Shown in pieces: positions 24,619 through 32,939 of a DNA stretch of 64,000 nucleotides (position 1 is the first letter of the stretch; each line of letters begins with the position of its first letter). The DNA comes from Gnetum montanum. Taxonomy: Eukaryota > Streptophyta > Gnetopsida > Gnetales > Gnetaceae. Both the position numbers and the translations under genes were made by a program. The DNA lies in the NCBI GenBank assembly GCA_015680685.1, contig MNCI01010443.1, forward strand, positions 907,483 through 971,482, in the 5' to 3' direction. Under the pieces are notes generated by a model. The model worked only from the letters and a program-made list of their open reading frames with translations. It ran no database searches and was not told the DNA's origin.

Positions 24619-25006
24619 TGTACTGTCTGAAATCTTTGGTCTTTGGCTGGAATGAAACAGAGACCAGGAGATCCCCAGACAAGCACAGAAGACCCTACCT
24701 TCACTTTAGGGCAAGCTGGAATTAACAAAGGCAGAGTACCTTGAGTGGTCCGCATGTAGATCAGACTAGGATTTCCCCTAGCGTATATCGATATATTATA
24801 TGCTGGGTTATATGTAAACAACATATAGCATATCACCAGTACGTTTAGGGAAATCCTTGCCTGATCTACGTGTGGACCACTCAAGGTACTCTACCTTTGT
24901 TAATTCCAGCTTGCCCTCAAGCGAAGGTAGGATCTTCTGTGTGTGTTCGGAGATCTCCAAGTTTCTGTTTCATTCCCGCCGGAGACCGACGATTTTGGAC
25001 AGTACA
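24619..25006. repeat. Large inverted repeat made of two LTR ends
   Basis: The left arm (24619 to about 24822) starts TGTACTGTC and is a minus-oriented LTR 3' end. The right arm (about 24823-25006) ends GACAGTACA and is the end of D's 5' LTR. The arms pair over most of their length with scattered mismatches; both carry CTTGCCCTCAAG-type and GTGGTCC words. Almost no spacer separates them. Only about the last 185 bp of D's 5' LTR survive. GATTC at 24614-24618 may be a target copy. Confidence 0.75.
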
Positions 25007-25010
25007 AAAA

Positions 25011-25030
25011 TGGTGCTAGAAGGACGGCCT
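25011..25030 (+). other. Primer-binding site of D
   Basis: TGGTGCTAGAAGGACGGCCT begins 4 bp after the LTR end (ACAGTACA). It differs from B and C by a few substitutions. Confidence 0.75.
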
Positions 25031-25079
25031 GACTTATTTTTTGTTTAATCAAAATGCTAATCACGTTACCTGTTCAAAC

Positions 25080-25305
25080 ATAGTGTTTACGCTGCTATAG
25101 TGTCTACGCTGCTACAGTGTTTACACTGCTACAGTGTCTACGTTGCTACAGTGTTTACGCTGCTACAGTGTCTACGCTGCTACAGTGTTTACGCTGCTAC
25201 AGTGTCTATGCTGCTATAGTTTTTACACTGCTACAGTGTCTATGCTGCTAAAGTGTTTACACTGCTACAATGTTTATGCTGCTACAGTACCACTACAGTG
25301 TTTTT
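25080..25305 (+). repeat. Leader tandem repeat of D, 16-17 bp unit
   Basis: About fourteen units of GTGTTTACGCTGCTACA or GTGTCTACGCTGCTACA, alternating in many places, lie in the untranslated leader. The Cys/Leu/Tyr-rich open frame over it is a by-product. No gene is seen between here and the gag ATG at 25657. Confidence 0.85.
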
Positions 25306-25656
25306 TCAACAAAAACACACAAAATGGGCCCATTTCAAAGCCAAATTCGCTGCGATTCGCACCTACTTCAAACCGGTCTAAGTACTAATGGCCACCAACA
25401 TGGATCACCTTGTCCAAGGCATACAATACACACAACATAATGATTTTGAGATGACTTCCTGTTACCCGAGATCGCCATCCGCGTATGACTACGGTTCATA
25501 ATTTCATACTTAGCTAAATTTTCTCCCGTTTACACTGTACACGTTGGACACTTAGAAAAATTTTTAGTGTTCACACGCCGGACACTCTGCACACTTAGCC
25601 CAAAACACACTCGGCACTTGTTAGCTAGCTCATATGTTGCCCCATCACACATCACC

Positions 25657-26017
25657 ATGGAATCATCCCAAAATTCCAGCGCACGCGCCTTCATAGTCCC
25701 CATACAAGAACAATATAACTACATCTGTGTGAAGATTTAGGCCAACCTTCCTATTGACCACATAGAATAGGAGGAAAAATGAAACTTTAAGCACATATAC
25801 ATGGGAGGTCATGAATTTGCCCCCTCCATATATGACATCATCCCCCTTTCTGATCCTCATCATAGGCTCATCTCCCAGCTCCTTCTGGCAAGGGGCCAAA
25901 ACACACGGTGATCCAATGAGGAGCCCTAAAACCACCATGATGTAGATGACTTCGAGGAACAATCTAAACCTAAGGATTCATACCACACCCTCAGTCCCCA
26001 TGCCTACGTGAACCCAT
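25657..26017 (+). pseudogene. gag of copy D, N-terminal part, split by C
   Basis: ATG at 25657 opens MESSQNSSARAFIVPIQEQY, similar to B. The frame carries NYICVKI, then FAPSIYDIIPLSDPHHRLIS and SYHTLSPHAYVN, matching the N-terminal Gag of B and C. It contains stops after ICVKI and in the acidic segment. It is interrupted at 26017 by copy C and continues at 43616 after one target duplication. Confidence 0.85.
26013..26017. other. Target-site duplication of C, left copy (CCCAT)
   Basis: CCCAT directly precedes the LTR boundary at 26018 and is repeated at 43611-43615 directly after the other LTR. The D gag sequence reads across once one copy is discounted, which fixes C's boundaries. Confidence 0.9.
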
Positions 26018-26020
26018 TAT

Positions 26021-26111
26021 GCCGACCGAAATCATCGGTGCGAGGTTGGAACGTCGCGGGCACCANGCCGACCGAAATCATCGGTGCGAGGTTGGAACGT
26101 CGCGGGCACCA
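26021..26111. other. 45-bp exact duplication around an N (likely assembly join)
   Basis: Positions 26021-26065 and 26067-26111 are identical and separated only by the N at 26066. The sister LTR has this segment once. It is best read as two overlapping contig ends joined without merging. Confidence 0.75.
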
Positions 26112-26897
26112 AAAGATCAGCGGGCGAGCACAGTTGACCCTGCCTCCGCTTGAGGGCAATCTGGAGTGGACGAAGGCAGAGTGCCTTGAATGGTCCGCAC
26201 GCGGATCAAACAAGGACTTCCCCGAGCGCCACCGAGGTGTTATACGCTGGGTTATATGTAAACCAGGGCGTAAAGGGCGAAACAGGCGCAGACGGCGTAA
26301 GCGTAGAGGGGCGTAAACAACGTTGGGCGTGAACAGCGTAAACAGAGATAGGCCCGGCATAAGCGTATACAGGCGTAAACAGCGTAACCGAATACGAAGG
26401 GCGTAAATAAATGCAAATAGTGTAAACAGTGGGCATACACGGATGCTGCCAGAGCGTAAACGCAAGCAGGCGCAGGCGGAGCATGGGCCAAATTGACGTA
26501 AAACTGTAAAACTTGAACCAAGCGTAAACAGTGGACGTCCACGGACGCAAACGGAGCACGGAGCGCGAACGTAAACAGCCATAAACGAGGCGCGGGCCAA
26601 ATTAACTTAAAACTGTAAAAGGACTTGCAACAAGCGGAAACAATGGATTATAGAGTTAAAATGTTATGCACCGATCTAACGTAGTTGTGTAGGGACATAA
26701 GGCGGATGTAAAGCCCCGGTGGACAGAGGGATGCAGCTGGTTGACACGATAGGCGAAGCGCGGACTGTGCTCAGTGTGCAGCGTGCAGCATGCAGGGCTT
26801 TCAGCGTAAGCGTAAGAGTAGGGGGTTTCAGCAGTGTAATTGCTCTGGGTCGGCTCTCGTAAATTTCTGCGGACCTGGTAAATGTGGAAAACTGGGC

Positions 26898-26945
26898 TAT
26901 TTATAGGGGTAGGGTTACCGGGAAAAGCGGACGGGGAGACACGTG
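26898..26945 (-). promoter_or_regulatory. LTR promoter motifs in C's 3' LTR
   Basis: On the minus strand CACGTG (26940-26945) precedes TATAAATA (26898-26905). The same pair in the 5' LTR (43031-43077) would drive the element's genomic RNA. Confidence 0.7.
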
Positions 26946-27543
26946 GCGTATAGACCGGGCGTTACAATTTAGAAACATGATATACGCCGGGCGTATATCT
27001 TATACAACAGGCCGGCGTATACGCTGGGTGTATACGCCGAGCATATACGTTGGGCGTAGACGGATAGATGCTGGCGTATACGCTGGGGCGTATACGCTGA
27101 TGGAAGTTGGGCGTATACGTTGGCGTGTACGTCGAAGGGTGTCCACTTGCTTCAATCTTTGCTCTTCGGTGTAATCTTCATGTTGCCATTGGAAAGCCCG
27201 TCGTCGAGCGTGTGCCTCTGCCGTACCTGGACGTGTACGCTGAAGAGCTGGGCATAGGCGCTGGGCGTGCACGCTGGGCGTGCACGCTGGGCGTAGATGC
27301 TGGGCGTGAATGCTGGGCATAAACACTAGGCGTGAACGCTGGGCGTAGACGCTGGGCGTGAACGTTGAAGAGCTAGACGTAGGCGCTGGGCATGCACGCT
27401 GGGCGTAGACGCTGGGCGTGAATGCTGGGCGTAGACGCTAGGCGTGAACGCTGGGCGTGAACACTGCCATACCACGGTTTAAAGCTGGGCGTATACTCTG
27501 GGCGTATACGCTGGCACAACACTAAGATTTTTGTGGTGTTTCA

Positions 27544-27556
27544 TTGGCCCGTCTTT
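27544..27556 (-). other. Polypurine tract of C
   Basis: On the minus strand AAAGACGGGCCAA directly precedes the 3' LTR start TGAAAC. E has AAAGAGGGGCCAA and D has AAAGAGGGGTCAA at the same place. It is the expected primer site for plus-strand synthesis. Confidence 0.8.
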
Positions 27557-28454
27557 GTTGACGCTTGGAGGAATCGACCCGAGAAGCATCGACAAAGAAG
27601 CGCAAAACCCCGCAAGCAACTCGATAAAAGCCTTGTCCCTTGCCACCTAGCCAGACCTTATCGCACCGTGTTCAGTGGTAAATGGGATTGAAAGGGTGAG
27701 ATTGGTAACTGGTAGGAGGGAAGGGATCGTGGGGATCGGTCGCTGCCCGAGGGACCATGCTGGGAGAGTAGGGTGCTCAGGTGTGCAGTATGCTGGTCCT
27801 TGTCGATAGCCGTCTTTCGGCAGACTCGGACCTCAAGCGTGTGATGTGCGTCCTTTGGTGGAACGGTGCTCTTGGTGGTTTTTCAGGAGAACCAGTTGGC
27901 ACTACCAAAGCCACAGGGTGATGTTTTGCATTCTTTGGAGGAACAGCTCCCTTCTTTGGGGAAACCGTTAGCGAAGAGCCAAAGCCATGCGATAGGATGT
28001 TTCTTGATTGCGTTTGACATGAGTACATTTTTTTTTGAGCTTTGTCCTTGTACTCATGCATGACTCTTGTGTTCTGTGTGTTGCGATTGCTGTAACGTTT
28101 CGCAGTGTGCAATGGTTTGGTAGATAGATAGTGGGTTTTCGGGGAATGGAAATGTGCGGGTTAATGGTTCGATTTAATCTTGCCAGGTGGACAAATGGAC
28201 ATTTCCTCATCTTGCTACTTATGATGAAACGCAACCTCGTACGAGAACTCCTGAGCGTCATCCTGCAAACACAACTCCAAAGAGACAAGAAAGTCATGAG
28301 TGGATTAATGAGCTTAGATTTAAACAGCTGCAGATGAACAAAAATGTTAGTGCGATTTTGAGCATGGACTGTGAATGTCGATGACGCTGATGAGGGATGC
28401 AATGATTCTGATGAATGAATATGGCTATGGGATGGGAAGTCACAAATGAATGCA
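27557..28454 (-). other. 3' UTR of copy C
   Basis: No gene is seen. Around 27830-28000 two diverged units contain CTTTGGTGGAACGG or CTTTGGAGGAACAG and AGCCAAAGCCA or similar; E has about three such units. Near 28250-28275 the minus strand reads TTGGAGTTGTGTTTGCAG followed by GATGACGC, the conserved acceptor-like element of all copies. Confidence 0.6.
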
Positions 28455-28905
28455 CCAGTTTATAGTCTTAGCGGACTATCGTGGGTTAGTTTTGTGTCGT
28501 AACCTGTTGGACATTGCCCGTTTAGCGTCGTGGCAGATGGTATGTTGCCAGTTTTGAGTCGTAGAGGACTATACAGAGGCGAGCTAGTTTATAGTCTTAG
28601 TGGACTCTGAGGAGTCTGACGGTGCCATTTTACTGTCATGCCAGAGGGGTGCTAGTTTATCGTCGTTTGCGGACATTGCGGGGTATCCGTTTATTGTCAT
28701 ATACTAGGATAGTGATGGTGTCAATTTTAAGTCGTAACCCAGGAATATTCTGTGGTATCAATTTATAGTCATGATTCCAGGACTGTTCTGTGGTATCAGT
28801 TTATAGTCATGATTCCAGGACTGGTCTGTGGTATCAGTTTATAGTCATGATTCCAGGACTGGTCTGTGGTATTAGTTTATAGTCATGATTCCAGGACTGT
28901 CGCGT
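28455..28905 (-). repeat. Motif array C3 (after integrase)
   Basis: About twelve units. Those nearest integrase (28740-28900) are near-identical on the + strand, TGTGGTATCAGTTTATAGTC with ATGATTCCAGGACTG, at about a 40-bp period. Others read AGTTTATAGTCTTAGCGGAC on the + strand. Read in element sense, the core is GACTATAAACT. Confidence 0.85.
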
Positions 28906-28919
28906 ACCTGAGTTCGAAT

Positions 28920-31900
28920 TCATGTATAGAACGGTTTGAGGAACAGATGATTGGTTGGATTTGCAAACTCTTTTCCATCCATGTCGGCTAGTTTGAATGC
29001 CCTGTTGTCGAATGCTTTGACAACCAGGTAAGGCCCTTCCCAGTTGACCAAGAATTTATCTGGGTGTTCCCGAACGGCTTTAAGTATGAGGTCCCCTTCT
29101 TTGATGGGGTGCTTATGAAGGTCATGTCGATGTCGTTTCCGTTGTTGTTTCTGATACCATTCGATCTGATCGAGTGCACGCACGTGTTCTTCCTCCACCG
29201 AGTCTAGGTCAATGATGCGTAAATCATTGTTTTGCTCATCGTCGAGGAGTCCGGAGAGCGTGATCCTTAGAGATGGTACCTGCAATTCTAAAGGTAAAAC
29301 AGCTTCTGAACCGTAAACAAGACTATATGGAGTTTTACCTGTCGAGGTCCGGTGCATGGTACGGTATGCCCATAACACATACACCATTTGTTCGTGCCAT
29401 CTTCGTTTGCTCTGGACAAGCATCTTTTTGAGTACTGTGATGATTGTCTTATTTGTTGATTCTGTTTGCCCGTTGCTCTGAGGGTAGTAAGGGGATGAAA
29501 ACGAGTGTTTGATCCCTAGACTATCGCAAAACATTTTGGTCTCGGTGCTACTAAATTGTGGCCCGTTGTTGGTGATGATTGCCATGGGAATGCCAAAATG
29601 GGTTACAATGTTTTTGAGGATAAAGTTGCATACCTGTTTAGAAGTAGTTTTACGAAGGGGTGCCGCCTCTACCCATTTCATGAAGTACTCAGTCATTGTT
29701 ATAATAAAGCTATGCCCGGCAGAAGATGTATGTGTTATCGGGCCGATGAGGTCCAGTCCCCACTTCTGGAAGGGCCATGTGATTTGTGTTGTGTGCGACT
29801 CGTTTGGTGGAATGTGGATGAGATTACCGTGTTTTCGACATACACTACATGTTTTGACCTTGGACTGACAGTTGTGTTCCATGTGCGGCCAATAGTAGCC
29901 TAGGCTTCTGATTTTGGTTGCCATTGCACTCGGTGCGATGTGTACCCCGCATATTCCGTCGTGCACCTGTTCAACAATTATTTGGGCCTCAGTGCTGTTG
30001 ACGCATGTTAGCAGTATGCCTTCGTAGGATCGGCGGCACAATGTATCCCCTATTAATGTGTATTGCTTAGAACGCTTGCGTACTGCATCCTTTTGCGCGT
30101 TGGTTAAATGTTGTGGCGTTTCACCGTGCAGAAGGTATTCTTTTACGTCATCATACCATTCATTAGCGTGTGTTGTACTGACGGATGCAATTGGACGTAC
30201 GTCGAGAGTGTTGGTTATGGGCTCGACACAGTTGGTCACGGAGCTCGGTAGTGCATGAAACATGTCAGGGGATATGTTTAAAGCTAAGGTTGCTAAGGTG
30301 TCTGCAATGGTATTATCGTTCCTAGGGATATGTTGGACGTCAACCTTTTTGAATTGTTTAAGTAGGTGCTTAGCCAAATCATAGTACGGTTGTAAGTGTG
30401 GTGCTTTACACGTATAGACATCTGTGACTTGGTTTACGACTAGTTGTGAATCCCCTCTAACTACGAGCCGTGTAATGTCCGAAGCTAATGCGGCCGCGAG
30501 ACCTCTGAGGAGACCTTCATACTCTGCTATGTTGTTAGTACAATGGAAATCGAAGCGATAGGCGAAAGGTTTAATTTCCCCAGAGGGGTATGTGATTACA
30601 GCGGCAGCACTTCCTCCTCGGGAGGTGGATGCTCTGTCGAAGTTTAGAACCACCTCGTAGTCATCTGGGACCGTGTCTATTGTATTTACATTCTCGTCTG
30701 GGAATTCGAGTTCTATTGTACCTGGATAATGCATTGGCGATGTGGTCATTTGATTCGCTATGGCTTGACCCTTTACTGACGATTATGCTACATAGTGCAG
30801 GTCAAACTCAGCTATGATCGCCTTCCAATGGGCTATCCTGCTTGACTCATAGATGTTTCCGGTTATAGCTCTGAGCACATTATCTTTGCAAATTATGTTA
30901 ACTTGATTTTGGAAAAGATAATATCGCCATTTATTTAAAGAGAAAACTAAAGCTAAGCATGAATTTTCTACATCGTTATATCTTTTTTCGTGGGCAACCA
31001 TTGCATGACTCAAGTAGTATACGGGGATCTCAATTCCGTCATCTCGTTTTTGGCACAACATGGACGCGATTGATGATTCTGATGTTGCCAGGTAAATGTA
31101 AAACGACCTATCATTTTTGGGTGGGAATACGGTGGGTAACCGAGCGAGGGCTGTTTTAACGTTGTCAAATGCTTCTTGGCACTGTGGTGTCCATTCAAAG
31201 CGGGTGTTTTTGCGTAGTAGGTGGTTCATAGGCGTAAGTTTTCCCGTTAAATTTTCTATGAACCTCCTGATGAACTGCAATCGCCCTTGTAGCCCTCGGA
31301 GTTCGCTTAGATTGCTAGGTGGTTTTAGGTTCATAATGGCCTTAACCTTATCGGGGTCTACCCGTATCCCTGCCTCTGAGGCTACAAATCGAAGCATTTT
31401 GCCTGTTTTGACGCCGAAAATGCATTTCTTCGGGTTAAGCCTTAGTTCGTATTTTAGACAGCGTTTTAATACTAAGTCAAGATCTTGTACGTGTTGTTCT
31501 GACGATTTTGACTTGACAACTATGTTGTCCACGTAATCATTGAGCGAGTGTAAGATGTAATCGCTGAAAATATATGTCATCGCTCTTTGATACATGGCCC
31601 CAGCATTCTTGAGGCCAAAAGGCATCATTGTATAACAAAAGGTTCCCCAAGGTGTCATGAAAGTGGTTCGGAGCTGGTGTTCTGGGTTGATACGTATCTG
31701 GTTATATTCGGAGAATCCATCCATAAAGGATAATAGGGCATGCCCAACAGTTGAGTCAACTAGTTGATCAATGCTAGGTAAAGGGAAATCATCCTTTATG
31801 GTTGCTACGTTAAGGTCCCAAAAGTCAATGCAAAGACGAATGCTTCCGTTCTTCTTTGGGACTATAACCATGTTCGATACCCATTCGGCATAGTCAACAG

Positions 31901-32396
31901 CCCTAATGAAACCAGCTTGATAGAGCTTGGTAATCTCGCTACGAACTGCTAACGCCACTTCGGGTTTGACCTTTCGTGTTTTCTGTTTTACTGGCCTTAG
32001 TTTCAGATCAAGGATGATGTTGTGTTGGACGATACGGGGGTCTAATCTGGGCATGTTTGTATAGGACCACGCAAATGCCTTCATATTGTCCTTAATTACG
32101 TTTTCGATGTCTCTAGCCAGACTTGGTTCTAGTAGTGTACTTAGTTTTAGGATTTTAGTTTCCCCATTGGGCATGGTGATAGGTGTTTCGGTTAGAGGGT
32201 CCTCGGTAATGTTTTCAGCTTCAATGTCGAGGGACTTTGTCATTCCCTCATATTCGTCAACCGTTTGCTGTGTTGAAGCTATCGTAAAGTCGTTCGCTGA
32301 TGAGCTCGTATAAACGAGATTCGCATCGATACTCCTTTCAATTGCGCCATATGGTCCGTCAACGACCAATGGCTTGGTCAAGCGTTTGCAATCCAT
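28920..32396 (-). pseudogene. pol of copy C: RT, RNase H, aRNase H, integrase
   Basis: The ATG (32396) lies 11 bp after a splice-acceptor-like site. RT (about 31990-31230) shows AVDYAEWVSNMVIVPKK, FMDGFSEYNQI, and YVDN in place of the catalytic YVDD. RNase H 1 is at about 31140-30800. An in-frame TAA (30783-30785) then splits the frame. The archaeal-type RNase H (about 30660-30280) has NIAEYEGLL, RGDSQLVV and NDNTIADTL. Integrase (about 29970-28920) has a zinc-binding HDGICGVHIA and CSVC, catalytic WGLDLIGPI, then TNNGPQFSS where an aspartate would be expected, and NGQTESTNK. The C-terminus has GPYLVVKAFDN and no chromodomain. The two visible catalytic losses plus the stop make it non-functional as it stands. 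Confidence 0.93.
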
Positions 32397-32404
32397 TAGG
32401 CAAA

Positions 32405-32425
32405 TTCCTGTCAATAAATGGAGAG
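32405..32425 (-). promoter_or_regulatory. Candidate 3' splice acceptor before RT in C
   Basis: The minus strand reads CTCTCCATTTATTGACAG followed by GAATTTG; the AG is at 32409-32408. E has CTCTCTGTTTATTGGCAG at the same place and A has TTTCATTTTGGCAG. A sense transcript spliced here would remove the whole antisense-gene block. I could not fix the matching donor near the end of the protease frame. Confidence 0.6.
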
Positions 32426-32499
32426 CCTGGTAAGATAGCGGAGGTCGTTTTAGGTTTTTCGGCAATCTTTAGTGTGCAGATATGAAAACGAACTAACGT

Positions 32500-32615
32500 G
32501 ACAGACGAACGGCAGTTTAATGCCTTACCGGGCAACGAACGGCAGTTTAATGTCTTACCGGGCAACGAATGGCAGTTTAATGCCTTACCTGGCAACAAAT
32601 GGCAGTTTAATGCTG
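32500..32615 (-). repeat. Motif array C2 (between RT and antisense gene)
   Basis: Four units on the + strand of GGCAGTTTAATGCCTTACCG with GGCAACGAAC spacers, 30-bp period. In element sense the core is GGCATTAAACTG. It sits about 145 bp upstream of the antisense gene's TATA box. Confidence 0.8.
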
Positions 32616-32760
32616 AAATTTGTGGTTTATCATTTTTGTGTGTAAAGTTTGCATCCTTTTTTTTGAAAAATTCAAAGCGAATTCGAAAAGCACGAAAAAC
32701 GAGGCAAAAAGCAAGAAAAATGGAAAAGCGGCGGCGGCGTCAGCATCAGCTTGAACGCGC

Positions 32761-32939
32761 TATAAAAAGGAAGCGGGGGCATCATTTTGTCATCACTTTT
32801 GGAGCGTGAGCGTGAACCGAGAGCGTAACCCCAGCATAGACGCCGAGCGAAAACCCCAGCATACACGTCGAACGAAAACCCCAGCGTACACGCCAAGAAC
32901 CCCAGCGTACACGCCGAGAACCCCAGCATACACACCGAG
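32761..32939 (+). promoter_or_regulatory. Promoter and repeat-rich 5' UTR of C's antisense gene
   Basis: TATAAAAA at 32761-32768 lies 172 bp before the exon 1 ATG. From about 32806 to 32939 the leader carries about six units such as AACCCCAGCGTACACGCCGAG. E has TATATAAAA at 55682-55690 with similar GCGTA-rich units before its ATG. The gene thus appears to have its own promoter, separate from the LTR and opposite in direction. Confidence 0.65.

Larger units (their letters stand above)
24823..26017 (+). mobile_element. Copy D, left part: LTR end, primer site, leader, gag start
   Basis: D is split by copy C. The left part holds the truncated 5' LTR end (to 25006), the primer-binding site, a repeat-rich leader and the first 361 bp of gag. 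It ends with CCCAT (26013-26017), the target duplication of C. D continues at 43611. Confidence 0.85.
26018..27543 (-). repeat. 3' LTR of copy C (1,526 bp)
   Basis: On the minus strand it runs TGAAACACCACAAAAATCTT to CGGTCGGCATA (terminal CA changed to TA). It aligns throughout with the other LTR at 42196-43610, with scattered substitutions and length differences in the GCGTATACGC/GGGCGTGAACGCT repeats near 27240-27500. A 45-bp exact duplication around a single N (26066) adds to its length and looks like an assembly artefact. Confidence 0.9.

Noticed and set aside
25134-25388. Cys/Leu-rich 84-codon frame
   Set aside because: It is a translation of the 16-17 bp leader repeat of D.
26004-26600. 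198-codon open frame on the minus strand (and its twins at 42163-42765)
   Set aside because: It lies within both LTRs of C, and several overlapping frames are open because of GCGTA-type repeats; there is no domain and no conserved frame between the two LTRs.
28920-29200. Chromodomain after integrase
   Set aside because: The C-terminal text has the GPY-type region but no aromatic-cage pattern, in line with Tat elements.
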